Shown piece after piece: positions 27,057 through 35,142 of a stretch of 64,000 bases of DNA. This DNA is from Rhizobium esperanzae. Its GTDB lineage: Bacteria > Pseudomonadota > Alphaproteobacteria > Rhizobiales > Rhizobiaceae. A model generated the notes under the pieces. The model saw only the letters and a list, made by a program, of their open reading frames with translations. It did not search any database and was not told where the DNA came from. Each line of letters opens with the position of its first letter. Position 1 is the stretch's first letter. Location: contig NZ_MXPU01000018.1 of assembly GCF_002204185.1 (NCBI RefSeq), positions 78,106 through 142,105 on the forward strand, given 5' to 3'. The translations under genes were made by a program, and so were the position numbers.

Positions 27057-27544
27057 ATCGCGAGCATCGGCTGGGTAGGCTCGCAGGCGCGGCGCTTGAC
27101 CCGGAAGGTGCCCGCCGGCAGCGGCCGCAGGATTTCCTCTTCGGGGACAACTCCATCGAGCCAGTCTATGCGCTGGTCGCGTGTCAGCACCGCCATCTGC
27201 CGATCGTGAATAGGCGCGATGTCGGCATTCGCCTCGATGGTCAGGATGGCATAAGCTTCCGGCCAATCCTCAGTCGCCGGCCGCCAGATCCCCGCGAGAT
27301 AGAACCAGTCGCCGTTGGCGAGCGAAAAGCTGAAGCTCTTGTGGCGAAATTCCGAGGCCGGGACCAGGCAGCGGTGGCTCGGAAACGTTCGCCCTTCCGA
27401 GCGGACGACGTTAACGGCGCGCGGGCCGCCGTCGCGGGGTCGCAGCCCCCATGGCAGCTCCACCATCTCCACATCGCCGTCATGGCGCCTGATGACACCG
27501 CGGTCGTCGAGCGGGGCATCGGACTGGAAAGCGGTCGCGTTCAT
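27053..27544 (-). CDS. SRAP/YedK-like protein lacking the N-terminal catalytic Cys
   Basis: 163 aa. SRAP features are clear: VVRSEGRTFPSHRCLVPASE with the Glu-containing active-site segment, FYLAGIWRPATEDWPEAYAI, and APIHDRQMAVL with the conserved His. Normal SRAP proteins begin Met-Cys, and the processed Cys2 forms a covalent link to abasic DNA. This one begins MNATAFQSD, and an in-frame TGA just upstream excludes a longer form. It is either a catalytically altered paralog or a 5'-decayed gene. Its stop overlaps the dinB stop by 4 nt on opposite strands. Confidence 0.8.
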   Translation of the reverse strand: MNATAFQSDAPLDDRGVIRRHDGDVEMVELPWGLRPRDGGPRAVNVVRSEGRTFPSHRCLVPASEFRHKSFSFSLANGDWFYLAGIWRPATEDWPEAYAILTIEANADIAPIHDRQMAVLTRDQRIDWLDGVVPEEEILRPLPAGTFRVKRRACEPTQPMLAI

Positions 27545-27552
27545 TATGGATG

Positions 27553-27567
27553 GAACATATCAGGAAC
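27553..27567. promoter_or_regulatory. LexA (SOS) box at the SRAP-like gene
   Basis: GAAC-ATATCAG-GAAC on plus, that is GTTC-CTGATAT-GTTC on minus: an exact GTTC-N7-GTTC. It overlaps a minus-strand promoter-like TTGTCT-17 nt-TATGTT and ends 8 nt before the ATG at 27544, implying a very short or leaderless mRNA. Confidence 0.85.
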
Positions 27568-27854
27568 ACGCACATTAGACAAGGCTGATGGATAATCCTG
27601 TTCGGTTCGCTGAACTGCTAAACTCCGTGCATGCGCGCCGGCGAGACCGAACTTCAGATGGTCATGCGACACGTTCTAGATGGCGCCGCGTCGCGCGGCA
27701 AACTTTACTTATCAAAAGGCCGGTCGCGCTCCGCCTGCCAACAAGGCAAGCCGAGGAACTCCTCGTCCTGCTGGAAGACATTCAATCCGGGCATATATTG
27801 CACCTGCAGCGCCTCGGTGGTGCGGTAATGGGACCCCCCGCGAAGGGAAGAGCG

Positions 27855-28445
27855 ATGTGCAATGACTATCGCCTGATGGTGGATGTCGCCTCGGTTGTCG
27901 AGGATTTCGCCGACCTCAAGATCAAGATCCGCTTCGGCGAAGGCGCGCCGAACCTCGAAGCGCGCGAGGACATCAAGATTACCGATATCGGCCCGATCGT
28001 CAGAACGATCGACGGAAGCCGTGACGAGGGAGAGCTCGTGCAGCGGCGCTGGAGCTGGCCGGGACCGAACAAGCGGCCGGTCTATAATTTCCGCTCGGAA
28101 GGACGGGAGTTCACCTCCAATCGGTGCCTGATCATTGCCGATGGCTTTTACGAGTTCACCGATCCGAAGGACCCTAAAAAGAAGCGCAAGGACAAATGGC
28201 TGTTCACGAAAAAGGACGAGCCGATCTTCTGCATTGCCGGCATCTGGCGCGACACGCCGGACGTCGGTCAGGCCTTCACCATGCTGACGATGGAACCGGA
28301 TCCAGACATCGCGCCCTACCACGATCGGCAGATTGTTATCCTGGAACGCGGCTCCTGGGCCGACTGGCTCGATCCATCGGTTTCTGCGAAGTCGCTGATC
28401 AGGCCGCTTTCCGCGGGCACCCTCGCTGTAGAACAGGTCGGGTAA
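27855..28445 (+). CDS. SOS response-associated peptidase (SRAP/YedK family)
   Basis: 196 aa. The mature N-terminus is canonical: MCNDYRL with catalytic Cys2. Also present are PVYNFRSEGREF, LIIADGFYEFTD with active-site Glu, and the conserved His in APYHDRQIVIL. SRAP proteins form a thiazolidine cross-link with abasic sites in single-stranded DNA and protect them. This copy looks fully functional, unlike the neighbouring SRAP gene. GAAGGGAAGAG lies just upstream of the ATG. Plus-strand frames upstream of 27855 look non-coding. Confidence 0.92.
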   Translation: MCNDYRLMVDVASVVEDFADLKIKIRFGEGAPNLEAREDIKITDIGPIVRTIDGSRDEGELVQRRWSWPGPNKRPVYNFRSEGREFTSNRCLIIADGFYEFTDPKDPKKKRKDKWLFTKKDEPIFCIAGIWRDTPDVGQAFTMLTMEPDPDIAPYHDRQIVILERGSWADWLDPSVSAKSLIRPLSAGTLAVEQVG

Positions 28446-28599
28446 TCCCGGCGCGGCAGCAATATTGCCTCGCTCCGTCTCGCAGCAAAACGGTTTGCTT
28501 GCCGTTTTCACAACGTCCCCAGAGAGACCAAGTCCTGGCACCATCGATTCGAGTCTCGTCGCACCGGCATCGCGTGAGTAATCTCTTGCGATCACTCAA

Positions 28600-28620
28600 C
28601 TGAAGGAGTCGACTCTTCAG
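28600..28620. repeat. Imperfect palindrome
   Basis: CTGAAGGAGTCGACTCTTCAG, a near-palindrome offset by one base around AGTCGACT. It lies in the gap between the SRAP gene and the Crp/Fnr terminator. Possible operator or hairpin; no stronger evidence. Confidence 0.3.
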
Positions 28621-28675
28621 ATCCACTCTGATGCATTGGCAGCATGACCAAGCCACCAGGAAAGAAGACGCAACC

Positions 28676-28706
28676 AAAAAAAGGAGAGCCCCGCGGAGGG
28701 GGGCTC
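28676..28706 (-). terminator. Rho-independent terminator for the Crp/Fnr gene
   Basis: On the minus strand GAGCCCC pairs with GGGGCTC around a 7-nt loop and is followed by TCC and seven Ts. It lies 86 nt past the stop of the Crp/Fnr regulator gene. Confidence 0.8.
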
Positions 28707-28791
28707 AAGTTGGGGACTTGCGACGAGCCGGGCGGAGGCATCATGAAGAGTTGGCTGCCATTCAAGCTCCGCGCGGCTGACCAAATTACTA

Positions 28792-29553
28792 TTAGTGCTG
28801 CTGATTTGTTCCCGCCTGAAAAGCGTTTTCCGTCGGCACGGTGCGCGCAGCCTCATAGAAGTTGGTCGAGGCGGTCCCGAAGCGGTTGTAGCTCCCAGCT
28901 GCCATGGCGACGAGTTCGCTACGATTACGGATGCTGACTTTGCCGCGCGTCGACCTGATCATGCCTTCGCCTTCAAGAAAGGCCAACGCCGTGGAAACTC
29001 CAGCGCGCCGGACTCCAAGCATCATAGCCACGAACTCGTGCGTCATAAGAAGTTCGTCGCTTCCGGCACGGTCATGGCTCATCAGGATGAGGCGGGCCAA
29101 ACGTTGGTTTAAAGAGTAGTGGCCCAAGGCAAGGGCTGTCTCCGCCAATTGCACCATCACCGAGTGAGCGTATCGGAGAAGCCTCTCGCGCAGTGAAGGG
29201 CTACGCTCCGCCGCCTCCCGAATAGCCCATGTAGGAATGCGGATGGCAGAACCGGCTTCTTGAACAAAGCTCCGCCATGACGTTCTGTCGGCCCCCAGGA
29301 GAACAGAGACACCGGTCATGCCTTCCCGGCCCACACTGAAGAGTTCGAGGCTTCGGCCGCCTTGTGTTGTCGTAACCGCGGCGACGATCCCGCGCTCGAT
29401 GAAGTGGACATGCTGAATGGGAGCATCAGGCTCAACAAGGATATCTCCGACGTCGAGCTTGACCGGTTGAAGATCGGCCTCCAGCCATCGCAGTTCGTCT
29501 GAGAACGAGTTCAACAATTCATTGCGGAACATCGGCGGGACTTTTTGTAACAT
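28792..29553 (-). CDS. Crp/Fnr-family transcriptional regulator
   Basis: 253 aa from ATG 29553 (GGAGAGG upstream); the frame stays open to 29676 but without coding character. It has an N-terminal cyclic-nucleotide-binding-like beta barrel (PIQHVHFIERGIVAAV; SVGREGMTGVSVLLG) and a C-terminal winged helix with recognition region MTHEFVAMMLGVRRAGVSTA. There is no Fnr-type N-terminal Cys cluster, and the cAMP-binding signature is weak. This is the rhizobial subgroup found in several copies on plasmids. A terminator follows. The regulon is unknown. Confidence 0.88.
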   Translation of the reverse strand: MLQKVPPMFRNELLNSFSDELRWLEADLQPVKLDVGDILVEPDAPIQHVHFIERGIVAAVTTTQGGRSLELFSVGREGMTGVSVLLGADRTSWRSFVQEAGSAIRIPTWAIREAAERSPSLRERLLRYAHSVMVQLAETALALGHYSLNQRLARLILMSHDRAGSDELLMTHEFVAMMLGVRRAGVSTALAFLEGEGMIRSTRGKVSIRNRSELVAMAAGSYNRFGTASTNFYEAARTVPTENAFQAGTNQQH

Positions 29554-29676
29554 CGAGCCTCTCCGTTGCGACGGGATACAAGCTCTCATAATACCAAGCG
29601 ATGGATCTTCATTCCCATTAACTAATTTAAGCGTGGAACCGTCCAAACACAACGGGCTATAAGACGCGAGGGTCAA

Positions 29677-29877
29677 TCAGATCAGGAGCCGAACTAAAGA
29701 ATCCTCGTCTTTCACTCCATGCTGGAACGACTGGATTACTCGCATTGCCAGTTCTTCCCGATCGGCCGTGGTCACGATCTGCCGCGCCGAGCTGACGTGG
29801 TCAAAGACCCTTTGGCAAAGGGCAACCTCGTCATCGTTCAGCACGCTTTGAGTTTGGAATACAGTAGACAGGATCAT
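29677..29877 (-). CDS. Small hypothetical protein (66 aa)
   Basis: From ATG 29877 (MILSTVFQTQSVLNDDEV). It resembles the C-terminal region of the 92-aa protein at 56627-56905: both have a helix around a leading Leu, a basic turn and AxxxIxxFQxG (here RVIQSFQHGVKDEDSL). GGGAG lies about 11 nt upstream of the start. Function unknown; probably a small helical rhizobial protein with paralogs. Confidence 0.65.
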   Translation of the reverse strand: MILSTVFQTQSVLNDDEVALCQRVFDHVSSARQIVTTADREELAMRVIQSFQHGVKDEDSLVRLLI

Positions 29878-29928
29878 AACGCCGTCGCTCCCGATGATAA
29901 CCGCAGGGCGCGAGCGCGATGCTAACAC

Positions 29929-30583
29929 GACAGGATATCACGACTTGTGTTTGGCCTACACAAAAGGCGTCGGGCCGCGCGGAGCGTCGCTTTGGGAGCA
30001 GACCGGGAAACTTACCTCCGCACGACCCAACATCCAGGGTCGATGAATCACTAGGAGGAAGCCTTTGCGAACAAAAAGATAATTGCTTTCTCCCGCGATC
30101 CAGTGAGCTAACCTGATTGTCAGTTTATGGTTCCCGTACGATGCCGGACGAAAAAACCCCGCACCGGCGGGCTTAGGGTGAGGGGGTTATTTTGTAAGCA
30201 TTGCGCACCGAGGCGCTCACAACTATTTTGCGCGATGTTCTATTATGGAGCAATAAGTAGTACTGCACTCATTTCGAGTTATGTTTCCAGATGTAAAGTA
30301 ACGTGTTGTGCGTTTCCGTACAATAGGAGAAGTCAACTAGAAACCGAAATAACTGCCCCTATGATATTAGTGCCGCCCGGCGATTATTTGCTAACCCCAG
30401 CATGTGTCTCCTGTTTGTCGGGCGGCCATCCGGCTTTTCATCAGTCACACCAATTATTGCGCCGCGTAGGGTTCAAGCTGGGAGCAAAGCCCTAGCGCCG
30501 CTCGGCAAAGCAGGATCTGGAAATCGCCGCGGGAGAGTCCGTAATCAGATCAGCGGATGTTCGCGCGGAGTGGAGGCGCTTTT
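29929..30583. other. AT-richer gene-free stretch
   Basis: About 650 nt. It contains a terminator-like hairpin (30150-30172) and an AT-rich block near 30230-30370 that differs in base composition from its neighbours. Open frames there give no recognisable domain. It could be laterally acquired non-coding DNA or an eroded gene. Confidence 0.4.
30150..30172 (-). terminator. Terminator-like hairpin on the minus strand
   Basis: Minus-strand CCCGC-CGGT-GCGGG followed by G and six Ts. No intact gene lies just upstream on this strand; the nearest is a doubtful small frame at 30584-30766, so it may be a leftover of a lost gene. Confidence 0.5.
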
Positions 30584-30840
30584 TCACGAGATGCTTGAGG
30601 CCTCGGCAAGAGCTAGACCGTTGCGCCACACTGCCGTTACTTTAAGCCGTGCCGTCCACGTCTCCGTCTTCTCGAGAACATGGACCGACAGATAGGTATT
30701 CTGCTCCATCCATTCCCGAAGGACATATCTGATCGCATCTTCGCGGTCAGCACCAGCTCGCTGCACAAATTTCGGATTCCCTCTTCCATCTCCTCATCGA
30801 GGTGATCGAGCCGACGTTCCGCACTAGAAGGGCGGCGCGG
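30584..30840 (-). pseudogene. Possible frameshifted small protein gene
   Basis: One frame reads ERRLDHLDEEMEEGIRNLCS and is followed, after a frame change near 30765, by RAGADREDAIRYVLREWMEQ and about 35 more residues to a stop at 30584. The pieces join into a plausible small helical protein. No named family; the reading is tentative. Confidence 0.35.
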
Positions 30841-30848
30841 CGGTCTAG

Positions 30849-31130
30849 TTCCAGGTGGGATTACTCACAACGATCGGCCTTGCTGCAAAGAACGCGATTT
30901 TGATCATTGACTTTGCGCAGCAGCAGACGGGCAAGAGGCTGCTGGAAGCGACGGTGGAAACCTCGCAGCGACGTCTGCGACCTATCCTGCTGACCTCTTC
31001 GCCTTTATACTCGGCGTACTGCCGCTCGCGATCGCTACCGGCGCAGGTTCGGCCGTAGACTCCACACTACGAAATGCTTTTTTATCGCTGGTCGCTCTTA
31101 CTAAGAACCCTTTCCACCCCGGGCTGAAAA
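30849..31130 (+). pseudogene. Fragment of an RND efflux pump (AcrB-type) gene
   Basis: The frame from 30849 reads the AcrB signature FQVGLLTTIGLAAKNAILII, then LLEATVETSQRRLRPILLTS. After a single-base shift near 30998 the adjacent frame continues FAFILGVLPLAIATGAGSAV. Only ~90 codons of a ~1000-codon gene remain, with a frameshift and no start, so it is debris of an efflux pump. Confidence 0.85.
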
Positions 31131-31211
31131 CCGACGCCTGCTAGCAGCGCCAATATTGCGGCGAATATTCTGGTTTTTCGCGCGTGCCCGCTACCAGGCT
31201 GGCATTTTGGC

Positions 31212-32164
31212 TTAACGGCTGAATGCATTTGTTTCGGTCAAGTCCTCAGAGAGCGCCCATAGACGAGCCGCCTCGTCCGGATCGACAGCATAAGCGCGCA
31301 CGCTGGTTTCCGCGCCATCGTCGGAGAGGACGGCGACGTCACAGTCTGCGCAATAGAGGCCCCCAAGTCCTTCAAGTTGCGGCGACGTGGCTGCCCAGAC
31401 CTGCGTTGCGGCTCCCTGTTCCGGCGTCTTGAAGGTGTGGTCAGCGAGATTGCCATCGGCGTCGATCCAGCCTGCGGCGATCATGTCTCGCTTCTCCAGA
31501 TGGCGCTGCAACGGCGTCAGAATCTTGCCGGGGTGCAAAGAAAAGGCGCGGACTCCTGCGTCCTTGCCAAACCGATCAAGCTGAAACGCAAAGAGCGCGT
31601 TAGCCGTCTTTGCTTGGCCATAGGCCTGCCAGCGGTCGTAACCATTGAGAAACTGGATGTCGTCCCATCGATAGGAGTAATGCCATGAGCGGCCGACGAG
31701 ACTGCGACTACGCGCGCTCCAATCGCGATTGCAGGCCACAGGCGGTTGACGAGCGCGAAATGACCGACATGGTTCGTGGCAAATTGCGACTCCCAACCCG
31801 GTCCCACCCGCGTTTCCGGGCAGGCCATGACGCCGGCATTGTTTATAATGATATTGGCTTTCCGGCCCGATGCAAGGAAGCGCTCGGCAAATTGCCTGAC
31901 ACTTTCGAGGTCGGAAAGGTCGAGCCTGTCGACCTCGGCGTTATCAATACCCGAAAGCGCCTTGGCGGCCGTCTCGGGCTGTCGGGAGCCGATCAGGACA
32001 TAGGCACCTGCCCTCGACAGCGCCTTTGTCGTTTCTAGCCCGAGACCGGAATGTCCGCCCGTGATGATTGCCAGTTTGCCCGTCAAATCAATGCCTGAAA
32101 GTACGTCATCGGCTGTCGAGCGAGCGTTGAAGCCGGACCCGATCAGGTGTTGCGCATTTTCCAT
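31212..32164 (-). pseudogene. Frameshifted short-chain dehydrogenase
   Basis: From 32164 the frame encodes an SDR with Rossmann motif TGGHSGLGLETTKALSRAG and INNAGVMACP, up to VVAVSSAAHG. The rest, starting WDDIQFLNGYDRWQAYGQAK with the YxxxK pair and FSLHPGKILTPLQ, is in another frame and ends at 31212. One indel near 31670-31685 joins the halves. The gene was full length otherwise. It is divergent from an AraC-type regulator that probably once controlled it. Confidence 0.88.
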
Positions 32165-32262
32165 CGAATTCTCCTTTGTGGCGCGACGGTAGAGTATGCG
32201 GTAGCGTGCCTACGATCTATGCGTTAGAATCCGCGATAATTTCGCAATCGTCCGGATTTTAC

Positions 32263-33198
32263 ATGTCTTCCTTTTCCACGGATCCGCTCTCCGACGTGCT
32301 GGCGTTGCTTAAACCGCGCAGCTATGTTTCGGTGGGGCTTGATGCCGGGCTTGACTGGGCAATTGATTTCCCCCCGCCGGAAGGCATCAAGTTCAACGCC
32401 GTTCTGTCGGGCACGTGCTGGCTGGAACTAAACGGTGCCGAGCCAATCCTGCTCGAGAAAGGTGATTGCTTCCTGCTGACGCAGGGCCGGCCGTTCCGCA
32501 TGATGAGCGATCGCAGCCTGCCGACGATCCCGGCGAACGACATTTATGCGCACGCGAAAGATGGCGTTGCCATCTGCAACGGCGGAGGCGAGTTCTTCCT
32601 CGTCGGCAGCCGCTTCGCTTTTTCCGGAGCTGGTTCGGATCTGCTCGTCAGCATATTGCCGCCCGTCGTCCATATCCGCGAAAAATCGGATCAGGCTTCG
32701 ATCCTGCGTTTTGCCATTGACCAAATGGCGCGCGAGCTGCGCGAACAGCATCCGGGAGGCTTTCTGATGGCCGAGCATCTGGCGCATATCATGCTGATGC
32801 AGATCCTGCGGCTCTATCTCACAGCTCCAAATACGCAAGCCACCGGCTGGCTTTTTGCGCTCGCCGACCGGCAGATCGGTAAAGCGATCGTCGCCATGCA
32901 TGCCGAGCCGGCGCGGCGCTGGACGCTGCAACAGCTTGCTGGCATCACCGGCATGTCACGCTCCTCCTTCGCCGAGCGCTTCAAGAAAAAGGTCGGAGCA
33001 GCTCCGATGGATTACCTGACGCGGTGGCGCATGATGCTGGCCTGTGATCGGCTCGCGAATGAATCCGGGCCGATCAGCACGATCGCGCTTTCGCTTGGCT
33101 ACGAGTCGGAAGCCGCCTTCAGCACCGCCTTCAGGCGCGTAATGGCGCGTTCGCCACGGCAGTATGCCCGGGTGCAGCACAGTCGGCGAAATAGATAA
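32263..33198 (+). CDS. AraC-family transcriptional regulator (cupin_6 type)
   Basis: 311 aa from ATG 32263. The N-terminal cupin-like sensing domain includes FNAVLSGTCWLELNGAEPIL and GDCFLLTQGRPF. The C-terminal pair of helix-turn-helix motifs is RWTLQQLAGITGMSRSSFAE and ISTIALSLGYESEAAFSTAF with the family ending SPRQYARV. It is divergent from the frameshifted SDR, a common gene pairing, so its natural target is now broken here. The regulator itself looks intact. Confidence 0.9.
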   Translation: MSSFSTDPLSDVLALLKPRSYVSVGLDAGLDWAIDFPPPEGIKFNAVLSGTCWLELNGAEPILLEKGDCFLLTQGRPFRMMSDRSLPTIPANDIYAHAKDGVAICNGGGEFFLVGSRFAFSGAGSDLLVSILPPVVHIREKSDQASILRFAIDQMARELREQHPGGFLMAEHLAHIMLMQILRLYLTAPNTQATGWLFALADRQIGKAIVAMHAEPARRWTLQQLAGITGMSRSSFAERFKKKVGAAPMDYLTRWRMMLACDRLANESGPISTIALSLGYESEAAFSTAFRRVMARSPRQYARVQHSRRNR

Positions 33199-33419
33199 CA
33201 TTTCCCGCAGGGTTGAGGCGGGAATGCGCTATGACGACGTGAAGCGGTAGCATCTGTGATTGCGAAGCCCGCCGTCACGCGCAAGCAACCCGCCGCGATG
33301 CAAATCGCCTGTGGTGCGATAAAGAGGCTGCAACGCGATTGATGCCCGCGTCGATCTGTAACGCTGTTCCCTTGAACCAGTTCGAACCACCGACCCTTGA
33401 TTCTGAGCATCGAGAGCAA

Positions 33420-33793
33420 GCTCGTTGGCAAAGTGTCTTGCCATTCCTGCGCGCCATGGAGCCCGCGAAGAATACGAACCGTTGTTTCGGTAATTGCATA
33501 TGCCGCGACATATGGCGTCCCGTTAATCACGAGTTCGCGGGTGCCTGCAAATCTTCCGAGACGACCGCTCGCGGGAAAATCTACAACCGACGGACGGCAG
33601 CAACGATCCGTTCGTCGACCAGAATGGCGGCTGACCTGATTTTTGCTTCAATGTGTGTGAAGATGATGTCGCGATCGATAGCGCGAAGGAAAGACGAGGG
33701 AAGCTTCAGGAGACGGCCGGCCGCGTCTACGATGTGAGGGAAGTCCATTAGATCCCGGGCAAGTGTTCGAGAACGTACCAAGCGTTTCGACAT
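33420..33793 (-). pseudogene. ParE/RelE-type toxin gene, frameshifted
   Basis: The first part (33793 to about 33583) reads FLRAIDRDIIFTHIEAK and LVDERIVAAVRRL, then hits a stop. One base over, the typical C-terminus DFPASGRLGRFAGTRELVIN, GTPYVAAYAITETTVRILRG continues. A single-base change joins them. The stop of the second part is also lost, so the frame runs on to 33099. Residues before FLRAID (MSKRLVRSRTLARDL) are unlike a toxin start. No adjacent antitoxin was found. Confidence 0.8.
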
Positions 33794-33865
33794 GTCTTAA
33801 TTAATATCATTCTAATTTAGCAAATACATAAATCATCCACTTGGCAGCAGGAGGACTGATTAAGC

Positions 33866-34045
33866 ATGCAGCGCATTAAATCTCTGGAGAACGTCGAAAC
33901 AAAACCGGTGTGGTCGGTAAAGGATTTCGCCAAGCGCCACCATCTCGCTGACATCGAGAAAGCCCGCCTGCTGCAGCTATTCGGCCCCTTTGCTACAGCA
34001 TCCGAACTCCTTTATAACGCTCAGCGAAAGCCTCGGTGGCGTTAG
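33866..34045 (+). CDS. Small hypothetical protein (59 aa)
   Basis: ATG 33866 has AGGAGG about 12 nt upstream in an AT-rich leader. The product is helical and basic with KPVWSVKDFAKRHHLADIEK, then RLLQLFGPFATASELLYNAQ and a KPRWR end. The FGPFA and NAQR features resemble a small rhizobial protein type of unknown role. It is short but well formed. Confidence 0.6.
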   Translation: MQRIKSLENVETKPVWSVKDFAKRHHLADIEKARLLQLFGPFATASELLYNAQRKPRWR

Positions 34046-34628
34046 TGCTACGCCCGGCTCATCGCTGGCCGAGCGTCCGTCGCAGTCAGTTCGTGCGCAC
34101 GGAAAAGTGTGGGCTGCCAACCCGCTTCAGCTTTTCAGGATTCGAACTGCAAGAAACTTCCCTCAAGCTTCAGGGCAAACTTCGCCAACTTCATGTCTTG
34201 TTGGACGGTGTCGTTGGCTGCTCGAGGAAGACGACGTCCAGCTTTAACTGCATGCCTCCTATGGAGTCGTAAGCCTCTTCGAGATAGGCTAGATCTTTGA
34301 TCCCGGGCTTTGATGGCGCATCCTTGTCTTCACAAAGGATGCATTCTGGACCAGGTTCTTCGCGGGAGAGCCACGACGACATAAGGCAGTCCGTTGAGCG
34401 ATACAATATCTTCACGAGTGCCTGAGGACGCTTTTATCTCCGCGCAGCTTTCGGCGCCATTTCCAATGTGAAACACGCATGATTTCCGCGGTTCGCGTCA
34501 GCGAGCGCGCAGTGCTCAGGCGCTGGGTCCCCGCGGCAGACACCCATACCATATTTCTGAAGTGAACATAGGCGATTGCCGGGGTTCTAAGACCTGGCCC
34601 AAGACCTGCCCTCCGTACTCTGTCGACT
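34046..34628. other. Stretch without a secure gene
   Basis: 583 nt. A minus-strand GTG frame (34191-34415, 74 aa, start MKILYRSTDCL, Cys pair CILCED) could be a real small protein but has a poor ribosome-binding site and no known relatives I can name. The overlapping frame at 34412-34738 looks like chance. No further structure seen. Confidence 0.35.
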
Positions 34629-34832
34629 TCAATGAAGGGTAATCGCTCGCTTCGGCACAGCGACCTCATCCGCAACGAGGTCATCGAGCGCGACGGCCAC
34701 CTCGTCGAGAGACCAGCCGACACTGAGAGCATGATCAATCATCAGGTGAAATTCACTTTCGAGATACTCCTTGCAGTCGTGAAGACGATCGGACGAGACA
34801 ACAATTTGGCGCGAATTTACAATTCTTGGCAT
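34629..34832 (-). CDS. Small hypothetical protein (67 aa) behind an EcfG-type promoter
   Basis: From ATG 34832 (MPRIVNSRQIVV). Predicted helical, with CKEYLESEFHLMIDHALSVG and WSLDEVAVALDDLVADEVA. The pattern (acidic helix, aromatic-Gly turn, W-x2-EEV-x2-AL) recurs in small rhizobial stress proteins of unknown function. A perfect GGAAC-N16-CGTT lies 25-49 nt upstream, which strongly supports both the gene and its membership of the general stress regulon. Confidence 0.72.
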   Translation of the reverse strand: MPRIVNSRQIVVSSDRLHDCKEYLESEFHLMIDHALSVGWSLDEVAVALDDLVADEVAVPKRAITLH

Positions 34833-34856
34833 GACCTTGCCCTCTTCTTCCCAGAT

Positions 34857-34881
34857 AACGGGCATTACACGCCATTGTTCC
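34857..34881 (-). promoter_or_regulatory. EcfG-type (general stress sigma factor) promoter
   Basis: Minus strand GGAAC at 34881-34877, 16-nt spacer, CGTT at 34860-34857. This matches the alphaproteobacterial EcfG/RpoE2 consensus exactly. It sits just upstream of the 67-aa gene. Confidence 0.75.
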
Positions 34882-35142
34882 TACAATGATCTAGATGTAA
34901 TCGAACTTTGAAAGCGTTGCGCCGTTATCCGGTGATGAAGTCCACAATGTCCCGTGACGAAACTTTGGAAGCATTGAGGCCACACAGTAACGACGGTGAC
35001 GTCTTCACGCCGCAAAATCGAATTGTTCTGTCAGTCTCTTCAAAGCTTGCCGCCCGCTCGGTTTCAACTTGCCCGTTTGGCGTTTCGGCCGGCGGGTGTG
35101 TTTCCTGCCAACGGTTCGTTGCTATTTTGAGGAGATTTACCG

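Noticed and set aside
28644..28937. Plus-strand frame over the Crp/Fnr terminator
   Set aside because: Contains the terminator stem and overlaps the regulator gene; composition looks accidental.
30600..30650. tRNA-like sequence (GGCAGTGTGGCGCAACGGTCTAG on minus)
   Set aside because: No cloverleaf could be completed; it lies in a possible small protein frame.
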